Positions 9,215-20,058 are shown, counted from the first letter of the stretch. The stretch: DNA of 64,000 nucleotides from Sulfitobacter sp. DSM 110093 (GCF_022788715.1 NZ_CP085168.1:186001-250000), one strand, 5' to 3'. The notes: generated from the letters alone by a model not told the origin. Numbers and translations are program-made.

Positions 9215-12200
9215 ATGAGATCTATGCCATTCGCAGCAAACGATAGTACCAAACCTCATAATTCCACCAAGATCGCAATCGTCGGCATGGCGTTTCGGTT
9301 TCCCGGCGCAGAAGACAATCCAGACAGCTTATGGCAGATGCTTTGTGAGCAAGGCACCGGGATTGTTGAGATCCCCAACGAGCGTTTTTCAACCGAAAAG
9401 TTCTATGATTCCAACCCCGAAACTCTAGGGAAATCCTATACGAAATGGGCCGGAATCCTGCCGCAGATTGATCAATTTGACCCTAAGTTCTTTGGCCTTG
9501 CACCTCGAGAAGCCGCCAGCATGGACCCCCAGCAACGGCTCGTTTTGCAAGCCGTCTATGGGGCACTTGAGAACGCGCACATTAAGATGGATGACGTGGT
9601 AAGTCAGCGTACCGGCGTCTTTGTTGGGGTCTCCCAATCTGACTACAAAACCATTCGCGAGATGAACACGGCGGATGAGGAAAAATATGCAGGCACTGGC
9701 TATGCAATGTCCATCGTCGCCAACAGGGTGTCTCACCGTCTCAATCTGACGGGTCCCAGCGTATCGGTCGATACGGCCTGTTCATCTTCTTTGGTCGCCT
9801 TGGATGAGGGGGTGCGTCATCTGCAGGCGGGCAGTTGCGACATGGCATTCGTCAGCGGCGTGAACGTAATCGCTCACCCTGGGGCTTTCGTCGCTTTCTC
9901 AAAAGCTGGCATGCTATCGCCCACAGGACAGTTGTCGGCTTTTGATAAGACGGCAAATGGATATGTGCGAGGTGAGGGGGTAGGGGCATTGCTCCTGAAA
10001 CCTTTGGATGCGGCTATGCGCGATGGCAACCGTATCCATGCGGTGATCGAAGCCACAGCGGTCAATCAAGATGGCCAGACGGGTACAATGACGGCTCCCA
10101 GCCCGGAGGCCCAGATAGATGTTATCGAACAGCTGTTCGCAAAGTCAGGACGTGTCCCATCTGAGGTTGGCTATGCTGAAGCACATGGGACCGGTACGCC
10201 GATCGGTGATCCCATTGAAGCAGGGTCCATCGGCCAAGCTATTGGACGACGCATTCCAGACCGCAAATTGTATATTGGCTCAATCAAGCCCAATGTGGGT
10301 CACCTTGAATCAGCGGCGGGTATGGCCGGTATCATCAAGGCAGTTCTCTCCCTACAAAAAGGAGAGATCCCGCCCAATCGCCGGTTTGACGATCCCAATC
10401 CGGCGATCCCGCTGGATGCACTTAATCTAGAAGTTCCTCGGAACATCACCCCGTTCCCAGCGGTTGGAGGGGAGCGGCGTGCGATCGTAAATTCCTTTGG
10501 CTTTGGTGGCACCAATGCCTCTACCCTTATCGCTTCGGCGCCAAGCACGGCGGTAAAGGTTCAAAAAGACACGGCCGCTGCTTTAGTGTCGACTGCTTCA
10601 CCAACAGATGAGCCTGTTTTGATCCCTTTGACCGCCGCCTCCCCCAAGGCGCTTTCGGGGGCCGCGCGCAATCTTTTGAAGGCCCGCAAAAATGGTCCTT
10701 TGGCAGAAGTTTCCCTAAGCCGCTTGGCGGCAAGCTTAGCAGATGGTCCGGCAATGTATTCCTACCGGGCGGTTATCTTATGCAAAACCGAACAGGATCT
10801 GCTCTCAGGCCTTGAGGCGCTTAGTGCGGAAGATCTGCCCGATATGTTACCCGAACATGTTCACATAGGGCAGGTCAAACATGCGCCGAAGCTGGTGTTT
10901 ACCTATTCAGGGCAGGGCAACCAATCATGGGATATGGTGCGTGATTTGATGGCTCATGCGCCTATTTTCAGGGCGGCCATTGAGGATTTTGACGCGGCCT
11001 ACGCCGCTGTGAGTGGATGGTCAGTGCTGGCAGAAATGGCCAAAGATAAAGAGACCAGTAATATTGATAAGACATGGGTGACCCAGCCCGCTCTTGTTGC
11101 TGTGCAGTATGGGTTGTCTGCCTTATGGCGCCACTGGGGTGTTACGCCGAACATAGTCTTGGGCCATAGCGTCGGCGAAGTTGCTGCCACCATTGAGTGT
11201 GGGGCCACGTCACTCGAGGATGCGGTCCGTTACTTGTCCAAGCGCAGTACAATTTTGGATCATATAACAAGCATGGGCGCGATGGCTGCAGTGGGGCTGC
11301 CGCCAGAGGATGTCGAGGCGATGCTGCCTGACAACGGCCTGATTGATATTGCAGGACGCAATGGGCCGGGGGCTACGACCATAAGTGGTCAAAAGGCTGC
11401 GGTTGAGGATTTTGTCGCTCACTTCGAGGCCACTTATCCTGACACCTTCATCCGTTTGTTGAAAATTGATGGCGCTTGGCACTCCTACCAGCTGGAAGAA
11501 GCAGAGGACTGGTTGCGACACGAAGTCGGAGAGATCAGCTGGTCTCAGCCTAAAATTGACTTTTTGTCCACTGTGACAGGCAAATTAGAAACCCGCCTAG
11601 ATTTGGATTATTGCTGGCAAAACCTGCGTCAATCCGTGCGCTACATGGATGCGATTGAGGCCGCAATTGAGATGGGCGCTACGACCTTTCTCGAAATAGG
11701 ACCCCACACAACACTCAAACCTTTGACCGCGAGCACTGCCCTGGCCTGTGGGGCGGCTATCGATGTGGTTTCATCCATGAGCCATAAGTTTCCTGATCTG
11801 GATTATTTTGCAGCCTCGGCAGCTGAGCTTTTTGTACATGGTGTCGAGCTCGACTGGCGGGCCCTTTATGGTCCAGGCGATAGCAGCATTTCGCTTCCAA
11901 GCTATGCTTGGGATACTGACCGGTATTGGGCGGATTCCGAGGATTCAAGCTACCAACTCTTCACCTGCGCCGATCATCCTCTTCTGGGGCTACGTACCCG
12001 GGGACCAGCAGATGTTTGGGTTCAAGACATCAACATATCCTCCCCCTCTTTTCTTAAAGATCACCGCTATGTGGGAGAGGCATTGTTTCCAGCCGCCGGG
12101 TATGTGGATGTTATGCTGGCTGCAGGGCAGGTTTTGTTTCCCGACAAAGTGCTCGAGCTGGAAAACGTTGGCTTTCATAAGGCGCTATTTTTACCTCCTC

Positions 12201-15200
12201 AGGGGACGGTACAGCTGCAAACGGTCTTTGTATCCGACCGCGGTCGGATCGAAGTAAGCAGCCGGTTGCGAAACAGCAGCGAAGAATGGGTGTTGCGCGC
12301 CAGCGCGGTGTTGCGCCCAGTGGATGTGGCCCCACCTGGGAAACTGCAGAAGCTGCATCAAGAGGATGCAAAACTGCGCACCCCGGACATTTCTGCGTTC
12401 TACGAAGGGTTAGAGAATGCTGCTGCTGTCACATACGGTCCCGCCTTTGCTACGATTCAAAACCTTGTGGTAGACAGCGATCGCGGCGTTGGCGTGATTG
12501 CCGCGCATGAAAGTTGCCGGGCGACTTTAGATAAATATGTGGCCCATCCGGCGCTTTTAGATGGATGTATGCAGACCCTATCGGGGCAGCTTTGGGTCGA
12601 TAGCGACGTGGCGGCCGAGCATCAGCTCGCGCTGCTACCTACCGGAATTGCACGGGTACGGTGCTATGGTCGTCTGCCTGCGGATGTCACCGCGAACATA
12701 TCCATTGGGGAGGGCATCTCCTTTGAGCAAGGGCGCGGTAAAATAGATATTGCTGGGGCCGATGGCACTATTTTGTTGAGCGTTTCGGGCTTGAGAGCCA
12801 AAGAGATGCCCCAGGCCTCCGCGGTCCAGGAAGACGTGCAAACGCCGCCTGACTTTATTGTCGAGGAACTCGATTTGGTCGATCTGGATCTGAGTTTGAA
12901 AGAGACGCCTGGGCGCTGGCTCGTCTTGGGGGAGCAAACAGCGCAAACCGTAGGTCTTATCGAGGCGCTGCAAAAGCAAGGCGCAGATGTTACCCGCTTG
13001 GGTCATGATACGCTTGGCGAGGATATCACGGATGCTTTGGCCGATCTCCTCATGCCTGCTGCCAGCAAAGATGATGCAACTCTTGCTATTGAGGGCGTTG
13101 TTTTTGCTTGGCCGCTGTCTGCACCGGATTTAGCCGAGGATTGCACACCGGCTGAGATCTATGATGCTGTGCGCGGACCGGTACAAACGCTTCTTGAGAT
13201 GGGGGTTGCGCTGCATGACATACGGGGGCTTCACGCCTTACCGCGTATCATTATTGCGACCACAAACGTGCGCCCGACTGCTGAAAGCTGTTTGACACCC
13301 TCCAGTGTGGCGGGTGCTTCCGTGATGGCCACAATGCGCACCCTTTCAACAGAGCTACCCGAACTTAACTTCCGCCATATCGATGTATCCAAGGGGCACA
13401 GCGACATGGAAGCGCGGCTGGCGTCAGCCATTTTGTGCCCGATGGAAGAGACCGAGATCGCACTGCACGGAGACGCGATTTATGCTGCGCGGCTAAAAGT
13501 GCGAGCACGCGATGACCTCCCGCAGCGTCAGCTGACCATCGGAGCAGAAGATGCGCACAATTTTAAAGTCACCATGCCCCAGCCTGGGGTCATTGACCGG
13601 CTAGATCTTTTTGAATGCCCTCGCCACCCTCTGGGGGCGGATGAGGTCCGCATTAAGGTGCGGGCAGTTGGGTTAAATTTCAGAGACATCATGGCAGTGA
13701 CGGCCTTGTTGCCAGAAGATGCGGAAGCAGAGCCTGCTTGGCAAAACCTGGGGTTAGAGTTTTCTGGAGATATTGTCGAAGTAGGCGAGAAGGTCACAGC
13801 TTTTGCCCTGGGAGACAGGGTTATGGGTATGGGGCGCAATTGCTTGCAGCGTTTTCTTGCGATCAGCGCGGAGGGGTTGATCCCGATGCATGATGCTTTG
13901 GATTATGATGCTGCAGTCACAATCCCTTCAGCTTTCGCGACGGCCCATTATGCCCTCAAAGAGGTGGGGCGGTTGTCTGAAGGTGACAAGGTTCTGATCC
14001 ATGTGGCTACAGGTGGCGTCGGGTTGGCCGCGCTTCAGATTGCTCAAGCCGCAGGGGCAGAAGTGTTCGCAACCGCAGGCAATGACGACAAACGTGCCTT
14101 GCTACGCGAGCGAGGTGTCGCGCATGTGATGAACTCGCGCAGCCTCGATTACGCAGATGAAATCATGGCGCTTACCCAAGGCACAGGGGTGGATCTGATC
14201 CTGAACTCTCTACCGGGAAGCAATATTGATAAAGGGCTAGACATCCTCGCCCCTTACGGTCGGTTTTTAGAAATCGGCAAACGTGACGTCTATGCGGATC
14301 ATGCGGTGGGTATGAAGGCCATGCGCCGCAATCAGTCCTTCAATATCATCGATCTCGCCGCCATGGGTACGGAGCGTCCCGAGCTTCTAGCAAGTCAGAT
14401 GCATGCCGTCATGAGCGATATTCGCGAGGGCCGCTTGCTGCCACTGCCCACAACTAACTTCCCCCTTTCAAAGGTGCGTACCGCCTTTCGCTATATGTCT
14501 CAGGCGCAGCATGTGGGCAAAGTGGTGGTGACCTTTGATGAAGAGACGTTTGTCGTCCGCGAAGACCGCGACAAACCAATCACCTTTCGAAAAAATGCTA
14601 GCTATCTGATCACCGGCGGGACACGGGGTTTCACCTTGGCGATGGCTGACTGGATGAGCCGCCAGGGAGCGGGTCGGCTATTACTTGCATCTCGGTCAGG
14701 GCGGCTGGCAGAAGAAGACAAACCGCTTCTTGAAGCAATGCGCGCGCGTGGCACAGACGTGCGCGAGCAAGTGCTAGATACGACAGATGCCATCGCCGTT
14801 CATGATGCCGTACTGACGGCTGCTGGCGATCAAGACAAGCCCCTTGCGGGCATCTTACACGGTGCTGCGGTGATCAAGGACACTCTGATCACCATGATGA
14901 CGCCAGAAGTTCTGGAGGCGGTTCTAGGGCCTAAAGTCATTGGCGCTTGGGCTTTGCATCAAGCAGAGCAAGCCCTCGATGAGCCTCTTGATTTCCTAAT
15001 AAGCTTCTCTTCCATATCCCAAACTTTTGGGGCCATGGGGCAAAGCAACTATGTCGCGGCGAATGGCTTTCTGTCCGCTTTGGCGGACTATCGATCGGCG
15101 CGTGGTAACCAGGGCGGTACGATAGACTGGGGGGCTATTGCAGATACGGGCTTTGTGGCGCGCGACGAGCAGTTGGCAAGTTATCTTGAGACCTCGGGAA

Positions 15201-16912
15201 TGGCTGGGCTTTACACGGCAGAGGCCGAGGTTGCGCTTGGCACTCTTTTGCGAACCGGGCTGGGGCGGATTTGCTATGGGCGTGGAGACTGGGAGAAAGC
15301 GGGTCGAACCAATATAGCGCTCTCACGTGCACCGCGGTTTGCCAGTATGATCAGTGGCAGAGGGCGGGATGATAGTGATCTGGCCAAACGCTTGTCTTCG
15401 CTCACGGGCGATGCGCTTGTCGCTGAGATCGCAGGTTTCGTGACAGCCACCTTGTCCGATCTGCTTAAGGTTAGCCTGAGCCCGGACGATCTGGATATGC
15501 CCATGAGCGAAGCGGGGTTGGACTCACTCTCCTCATTTGAGCTCAAAATGCGGTTGGAGACAGAACTCGGCGTCTCCATCATGGCGTCGCATTTCCTCAA
15601 AGCCCCCACGGTGGGAGAGCTCTCAAAGGTGTTGGCGCATGAGTTTGAAGCCCATCAAGCGCGCCTCGCAGACAATACAGAAGATGGAAAGGATGAAGGG
15701 CAGGGGGCATCTGCAGCCATTTACCAAAAACGTGCATTTACAGATGGGCAAGCCGGTATGATTGCTACAACGCTGGCGCGGTTCAGCTCAGCGTCAACAC
15801 GCCGTGCGTTTGAACATCGCTTGGTGTTTGATGCACCTGAAGGCGTAGAAAGCGGGGATCTGCAAAAAGCAATTTATGCTACATTCATGCAATTCCCTTT
15901 GATGGGTTTGACATGCGATATCCCGCGGGGCTCTAAACCTAACTTTGCTCTGGGCGAAGCCCCTCAGCTGACCAGCGGACATTTGAAACCTGAAGAACTT
16001 CTGGATGTGGCGCGAGGCGAATTGCTGCGGTTTGGCCAGATCGCCAAAGAATCCGGACTGCAGGTACAGATTGCGATGCATGCCGCTTTGGGCGACGCGC
16101 AGGCATTAGAGTTTCTAAAAGACGCACTTTGGGCTGAGCTTTGTGCCGCGCCCACTGCGGTAATTCCTGGCAAGTTTGATGCCTCAGCCCATCTTAGCAC
16201 GCTTGCTTATCATGCAGACACGCCCCAAGGGCTTCGTGATCGATCCTTTTGGAGCCATGTTTTACGCAAAGTACCGGGCCCAGTGGCCTTTAGTAACCGC
16301 GGGCGTGCTTTGGGGCCTGAAGCCATGGGTCGAGATCATGGAGCTGCACAGGTAAAGGACGGTCATCTAAAGAACACCTTGTCGGAGGCGGATATGTTGC
16401 TGGCCTACGCAGGTGCTCTGCAAAAGGCCAAAAACGGGGCGCAAGCCGTTGTGATCGCAAGAGATGTATCAGCTCGTCCGTCGGGCATGGCCGAAGGTTT
16501 TGGCCCCTTTACGGCCACTTTGCCGATCATCGTTCCAGTCAATGAACGCAATGAGTGGGAGGCCGCAGACTTCAAGCGCATTCTGTCTGCGAGCAATGAT
16601 CACATCGCTTTTGATGTATTCAACGCAGCAGAGGAATTCGACGGGCGACTTCAGGCCTCAGGAGCACGTCTGAACCAGATCGGCTTCGCCTTGCAAAACC
16701 AATTGCCACCTTCACGCGACGGCGCCACATACAACGATGTACGGCTAGATGTGGCGGCCAACGAAAAGGGGACATCCTATCAATTTACCTTTGATAGCGC
16801 GGTGGTCACAGAGGTAGAGCAGCAAGCTATTATCGCTGCGTTTGAAGCACAACTGGAAGGCATGCTGGTTTCTCCGAACCGTGCGCCGGTAGATGCCGTG
16901 GTTGCAAGCTAG
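9215..16912 (+). CDS. Type I highly reducing polyketide synthase, single module
   Basis: 2565 residues. KS (about 17-440) has Cys189 in DTACSSS, His324 in EAHGTGT and His363 in NVGH. AT (about 558-842) has GQG and Ser652 in GHSVG; its specificity-loop motif reads GAWH rather than HAFH or YASH. DH (about 915-1198) has His950 in HRYVGEALFP and Asp1116 in HPALLDGCMQ. A structural pseudo-KR (about 1200-1445) follows, with no methyltransferase evident. ER (about 1447-1775) has HVATGGVG. KR (about 1794-2026) has GGTRG and the SSIS..YVAAN pair. ACP (about 2068-2143) has Ser2104 in GLDSL. Residues about 2172-2565 are condensation-like, with MHAALGD where HHxxxDG is expected. All reductive domains look active, so an iteratively built saturated chain is likely. 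No thioesterase is present. AAGG lies 3 bases before this ATG; the ATG at 9224 is an alternative start. Confidence 0.93.
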   Translation: MRSMPFAANDSTKPHNSTKIAIVGMAFRFPGAEDNPDSLWQMLCEQGTGIVEIPNERFSTEKFYDSNPETLGKSYTKWAGILPQIDQFDPKFFGLAPREAASMDPQQRLVLQAVYGALENAHIKMDDVVSQRTGVFVGVSQSDYKTIREMNTADEEKYAGTGYAMSIVANRVSHRLNLTGPSVSVDTACSSSLVALDEGVRHLQAGSCDMAFVSGVNVIAHPGAFVAFSKAGMLSPTGQLSAFDKTANGYVRGEGVGALLLKPLDAAMRDGNRIHAVIEATAVNQDGQTGTMTAPSPEAQIDVIEQLFAKSGRVPSEVGYAEAHGTGTPIGDPIEAGSIGQAIGRRIPDRKLYIGSIKPNVGHLESAAGMAGIIKAVLSLQKGEIPPNRRFDDPNPAIPLDALNLEVPRNITPFPAVGGERRAIVNSFGFGGTNASTLIASAPSTAVKVQKDTAAALVSTASPTDEPVLIPLTAASPKALSGAARNLLKARKNGPLAEVSLSRLAASLADGPAMYSYRAVILCKTEQDLLSGLEALSAEDLPDMLPEHVHIGQVKHAPKLVFTYSGQGNQSWDMVRDLMAHAPIFRAAIEDFDAAYAAVSGWSVLAEMAKDKETSNIDKTWVTQPALVAVQYGLSALWRHWGVTPNIVLGHSVGEVAATIECGATSLEDAVRYLSKRSTILDHITSMGAMAAVGLPPEDVEAMLPDNGLIDIAGRNGPGATTISGQKAAVEDFVAHFEATYPDTFIRLLKIDGAWHSYQLEEAEDWLRHEVGEISWSQPKIDFLSTVTGKLETRLDLDYCWQNLRQSVRYMDAIEAAIEMGATTFLEIGPHTTLKPLTASTALACGAAIDVVSSMSHKFPDLDYFAASAAELFVHGVELDWRALYGPGDSSISLPSYAWDTDRYWADSEDSSYQLFTCADHPLLGLRTRGPADVWVQDINISSPSFLKDHRYVGEALFPAAGYVDVMLAAGQVLFPDKVLELENVGFHKALFLPPQGTVQLQTVFVSDRGRIEVSSRLRNSSEEWVLRASAVLRPVDVAPPGKLQKLHQEDAKLRTPDISAFYEGLENAAAVTYGPAFATIQNLVVDSDRGVGVIAAHESCRATLDKYVAHPALLDGCMQTLSGQLWVDSDVAAEHQLALLPTGIARVRCYGRLPADVTANISIGEGISFEQGRGKIDIAGADGTILLSVSGLRAKEMPQASAVQEDVQTPPDFIVEELDLVDLDLSLKETPGRWLVLGEQTAQTVGLIEALQKQGADVTRLGHDTLGEDITDALADLLMPAASKDDATLAIEGVVFAWPLSAPDLAEDCTPAEIYDAVRGPVQTLLEMGVALHDIRGLHALPRIIIATTNVRPTAESCLTPSSVAGASVMATMRTLSTELPELNFRHIDVSKGHSDMEARLASAILCPMEETEIALHGDAIYAARLKVRARDDLPQRQLTIGAEDAHNFKVTMPQPGVIDRLDLFECPRHPLGADEVRIKVRAVGLNFRDIMAVTALLPEDAEAEPAWQNLGLEFSGDIVEVGEKVTAFALGDRVMGMGRNCLQRFLAISAEGLIPMHDALDYDAAVTIPSAFATAHYALKEVGRLSEGDKVLIHVATGGVGLAALQIAQAAGAEVFATAGNDDKRALLRERGVAHVMNSRSLDYADEIMALTQGTGVDLILNSLPGSNIDKGLDILAPYGRFLEIGKRDVYADHAVGMKAMRRNQSFNIIDLAAMGTERPELLASQMHAVMSDIREGRLLPLPTTNFPLSKVRTAFRYMSQAQHVGKVVVTFDEETFVVREDRDKPITFRKNASYLITGGTRGFTLAMADWMSRQGAGRLLLASRSGRLAEEDKPLLEAMRARGTDVREQVLDTTDAIAVHDAVLTAAGDQDKPLAGILHGAAVIKDTLITMMTPEVLEAVLGPKVIGAWALHQAEQALDEPLDFLISFSSISQTFGAMGQSNYVAANGFLSALADYRSARGNQGGTIDWGAIADTGFVARDEQLASYLETSGMAGLYTAEAEVALGTLLRTGLGRICYGRGDWEKAGRTNIALSRAPRFASMISGRGRDDSDLAKRLSSLTGDALVAEIAGFVTATLSDLLKVSLSPDDLDMPMSEAGLDSLSSFELKMRLETELGVSIMASHFLKAPTVGELSKVLAHEFEAHQARLADNTEDGKDEGQGASAAIYQKRAFTDGQAGMIATTLARFSSASTRRAFEHRLVFDAPEGVESGDLQKAIYATFMQFPLMGLTCDIPRGSKPNFALGEAPQLTSGHLKPEELLDVARGELLRFGQIAKESGLQVQIAMHAALGDAQALEFLKDALWAELCAAPTAVIPGKFDASAHLSTLAYHADTPQGLRDRSFWSHVLRKVPGPVAFSNRGRALGPEAMGRDHGAAQVKDGHLKNTLSEADMLLAYAGALQKAKNGAQAVVIARDVSARPSGMAEGFGPFTATLPIIVPVNERNEWEAADFKRILSASNDHIAFDVFNAAEEFDGRLQASGARLNQIGFALQNQLPPSRDGATYNDVRLDVAANEKGTSYQFTFDSAVVTEVEQQAIIAAFEAQLEGMLVSPNRAPVDAVVAS

Positions 16913-16969
16913 CAAGCATGAAAATACCTATAAAAATGCCCTCTGCAGCTATGAAGACGGCCGGCACTC

Positions 16970-19270
16970 ATGCGTGTTAAGCACAAGGCGCATGAGGGTC
17001 GCTTAAGCACGCGTCGGATCGCACATTATATCGTCACCCATGATGTGATGTTTTTCATGCTGGGAGCTGTGATCTTACTGATCGCCAGCCTCGGCCTGCT
17101 ACGCTTAAGCTTTTCCAGTGATAACCGTGATTTTTTTGGTGCAAGCAACCCAGATATAAACGCTGTTCTCCAACTCGAGGATACCTATTCAAAATCTGAC
17201 ACGCTGATTTTCGCCGTCGTGGGCGAGGAAGATATATGCACACCGCAAGGTTTGACGCGGCTGAGAGCCTTCACCGAAGAAGCTTGGTTGCTACCTGATG
17301 TGTTGCGGGTGGATTCTGTAGCCAATTTTAACCACAGCTATGCAGATGGCGATGATATCATCATCGAGCCATTGCTCTCCGAAGATACCGATTTGGGCCC
17401 GGAAGATGCGCAACGAGTCAAAGACATCGCATTGACGTCGACTGAGTTGGTGCATCGCTTGGTCGCGCCTGATTGCAATGCTTTTGGCATCTTTATTGAC
17501 CTTGTCCCCTCTGAGAATGCGTCAATCGACCGATTGGACATGGCAGAACGTGCGCGCGCGCTAAAAGCCGACTGGCAGGCACGCGCCCCTGACTTGAATA
17601 TACATGTCAGTGGCGGGGTCATTGGGGGTGTCTCCATCAATGAGGCGGCGCAACGGGATATGCGCCAACTGGTGCCCCTGTCCTTTGCGGTGGTGACGCT
17701 TTTGATGTTGCTGGGATTAGGCACGATCAGCGGATGGCTGGCAACAACCCTTGTGACCTTAGGCGGCACGCTCGCGACCTTAGGCTTTGCTGGTTGGATG
17801 GGCATCGCGCTTATCCCTGCTACGGCAACCAGCCCATTGGCCGTCATGGTGTTGATTACGGCGTCTTGTGTGCATGTGGTCTTGGGATGGGCGCGCCGCA
17901 TGGCACAAAATCAAGATCGCTTGCGAGCGACTTATGAGGCGGTGGAAGAAAACCTCACCGCAGTGTCAGTCACCAATATTACGACCGCCATCGGGTTCTT
18001 ATGTTTGAACTTCTCTGAATCGCCTCCCCTGGCCCAAATGGGAACTATCGTGGCCTTTGGCATTGTTGTTGGCTGGCTGCTCACAGGAATGTTCTTACCG
18101 TTGATTTTGCGGCGGGCCCCGGCTTTGTGTTTCAAACCAGTACATATTCCTGGGCATCAATTGGAAAAGCTTGCGTCTTTTGCCCTGCACAAGCGTGGAT
18201 TGGTGAGCCTATTTGGCCTCGCGACGGTGCTTGCTTTACTCGGCCTCTCCCAGATCCGGTTCAACGATAGCGCGCTTCGATACTTCGATGAGAGTTTTAG
18301 CTTCCGTACGGATAATGATGCCATTGAGGAGCATCTAACTGGTATGGAGAGCGTGCATTTTTCCTTTCAAGCGCCGGAAGGTCACAGTGTTTTCTCTCCA
18401 GAGTTTTTGAGCCGTGTCGACAATTTTACAAACTGGGTGCGCACGCAAGATAAAGTCCTTTTTGTAGGCACGGTAACAGACGTCTTGAAACGACTTAACC
18501 AAACCTTGGATGGGGGGGCGCAAGACAGCTATCAATTAGCTCCGACACAGCAGGGCAATGCCCAAGCTATGATGCTATACGAATTGTCGCTGCCCGTTGG
18601 GCAAGACATGAACCAGATGATGAATATTGACCGGAGTAAAACCCGTCTGACGGTGGTCCTACGCGGGGCGGATGGTCAAGATATTGCTCAATTTGCGCAG
18701 CGTTCTGAGGCTTGGTTGCGCGAGAATGAGCCCCAAATCGCGACTGATGCCGTAGGGGTCGGGGTCGCGTTCTCCAAGCTCACACAGCGCAACAATCAGG
18801 CAATGATCTATGGTATGCTAACAGTACTGGTGTTGGTCTCGGCCTTGATGACGTTGTCATTGCGAAATCTACGCTTGGGGCTGATCAGTCTTGTGCCAAA
18901 TGTTGTGCCTGCCATTCTCGCTTTCGGCCTGTGGGGGTGGCTGATCGGCGATGTCAATCTGGGGTCTACTGTGGTGACAACCATGACCTTTGGCATTGTT
19001 GTGGATGATACGGTGCACATCATGATACATTACAACCGTCATCGTCGCCGTGGTTTGGACCGCGAAGCCGCCTTACGTCTGACGTTTCGGACCGTAGGTA
19101 CGGCTCTCATGGTCACGTCTGTCGCAATCAGTAGCGGGTTCTTTATCATGACCCAGAGCGGTTTTTTGATCAACCAGCACCTTGGAGGCTTAACGACCAT
19201 TGTTATTGTGCTGGCGCTCTTCACAGACCTAATCTTGTTACCTGCCGTTCTCGAAAGGACAAAGCTATGA
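16970..19270 (+). CDS. MMPL/RND-family lipid exporter
   Basis: 766 residues with a typical MMPL layout: a first membrane helix at about 27-48, a large periplasmic loop, a helix bundle at about 232-380, a helix at about 407-425, a second periplasmic loop, and a final bundle from about 615. The motif GIVVDDTVHIMIHYNR in the second bundle is the usual proton-relay segment of MMPL/HpnN-type proteins. Known relatives move lipids such as hopanoids or mycobacterial polyketide lipids across the inner membrane or periplasm. The gene begins 57 bp after the PKS, and its stop overlaps the start of the LolA-like gene by four bases (ATGA). Translational coupling and a joint function with both neighbours are therefore likely. 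The cargo is inferred to be the PKS product. Confidence 0.88.
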   Translation: MRVKHKAHEGRLSTRRIAHYIVTHDVMFFMLGAVILLIASLGLLRLSFSSDNRDFFGASNPDINAVLQLEDTYSKSDTLIFAVVGEEDICTPQGLTRLRAFTEEAWLLPDVLRVDSVANFNHSYADGDDIIIEPLLSEDTDLGPEDAQRVKDIALTSTELVHRLVAPDCNAFGIFIDLVPSENASIDRLDMAERARALKADWQARAPDLNIHVSGGVIGGVSINEAAQRDMRQLVPLSFAVVTLLMLLGLGTISGWLATTLVTLGGTLATLGFAGWMGIALIPATATSPLAVMVLITASCVHVVLGWARRMAQNQDRLRATYEAVEENLTAVSVTNITTAIGFLCLNFSESPPLAQMGTIVAFGIVVGWLLTGMFLPLILRRAPALCFKPVHIPGHQLEKLASFALHKRGLVSLFGLATVLALLGLSQIRFNDSALRYFDESFSFRTDNDAIEEHLTGMESVHFSFQAPEGHSVFSPEFLSRVDNFTNWVRTQDKVLFVGTVTDVLKRLNQTLDGGAQDSYQLAPTQQGNAQAMMLYELSLPVGQDMNQMMNIDRSKTRLTVVLRGADGQDIAQFAQRSEAWLRENEPQIATDAVGVGVAFSKLTQRNNQAMIYGMLTVLVLVSALMTLSLRNLRLGLISLVPNVVPAILAFGLWGWLIGDVNLGSTVVTTMTFGIVVDDTVHIMIHYNRHRRRGLDREAALRLTFRTVGTALMVTSVAISSGFFIMTQSGFLINQHLGGLTTIVIVLALFTDLILLPAVLERTKL

Positions 19271-20058
19271 TATTCAAGAAATTGCTTATACCGCTTGTGA
19301 TTATCTGCTCGAGCGCTGCTTCGGGATTTGCACAAGACGCGCAAAAAGGACAACAGATTGCACAGCGTGCAGAAGCTGCCGGAAACGGCTATGGTGACTT
19401 TGCTGTGCAAGGGGATATGACCTTGCGCACGGCAGGGGGCGCCACCAGTAAACGCCGCTTTGCAGCAAAGAACTTAGAGCTAAACGGCGGTCGTGCCACA
19501 CGCTACATGATGGTGTTTGATTGGCCGGGTGATATCCGGGGAACAGCTTTGCTTACCCACTCATTCGACACCAAACAAGACAGCCAATGGCTGTACCTCC
19601 CTGCCGCAAGCCGGGTGAAGAAAATATCTGGGAGCGGACGTTCGGGCTCATTCGTCGGCAGTGAGTTTTCCTATGAAGATATGGTCGAGCAAGATGCATC
19701 CAGCTACCGGCATGTGTGGCTAAGGGATGAAGCCTGCCCCAATGGCGCGGGCACCTGCCATCTCTTGCAACGGACCCCCGTCTACAAATCAGGATACTCT
19801 CAGCAAGCAGTATGGATAGATACAAATGCTCTGCGATATCAGCTGATTCAGTACTACAATCGCCAAGGGCAGCTGAATAAAACGCTCACCATGAAAAATT
19901 ATAAGAAATACAAAGGCCGTTTTTGGCGCCCGTCACAAATGACGATGGTCAACCACCTGACTGGGAAGAGTACAACGTTGAACTGGAAGAACTACCGGTT
20001 CAATATAGGGCTTCAACCCAATCAACTGACCCGGGAGGCTATGACCCGCGCGCAGTGA
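19267..20058 (+). CDS. LolA-like outer-membrane lipoprotein-sorting family protein
   Basis: 263 residues with a cleavable signal peptide (residues 1-22, cut after GFA). The mature part matches the LolA-like family annotated as outer membrane lipoprotein-sorting protein: DMTLRTAGG, LLTHSFDTKQDSQWLYLPAASRVKKI, and GSFVGSEFSYEDM. These proteins are often encoded right after an MMPL transporter and have a hydrophobic-cavity fold like LolA and LolB. Here the start codon overlaps the exporter stop. A role as periplasmic lipid carrier between the exporter and the outer membrane is inferred from fold and context. Confidence 0.85.
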   Translation: MIFKKLLIPLVIICSSAASGFAQDAQKGQQIAQRAEAAGNGYGDFAVQGDMTLRTAGGATSKRRFAAKNLELNGGRATRYMMVFDWPGDIRGTALLTHSFDTKQDSQWLYLPAASRVKKISGSGRSGSFVGSEFSYEDMVEQDASSYRHVWLRDEACPNGAGTCHLLQRTPVYKSGYSQQAVWIDTNALRYQLIQYYNRQGQLNKTLTMKNYKKYKGRFWRPSQMTMVNHLTGKSTTLNWKNYRFNIGLQPNQLTREAMTRAQ

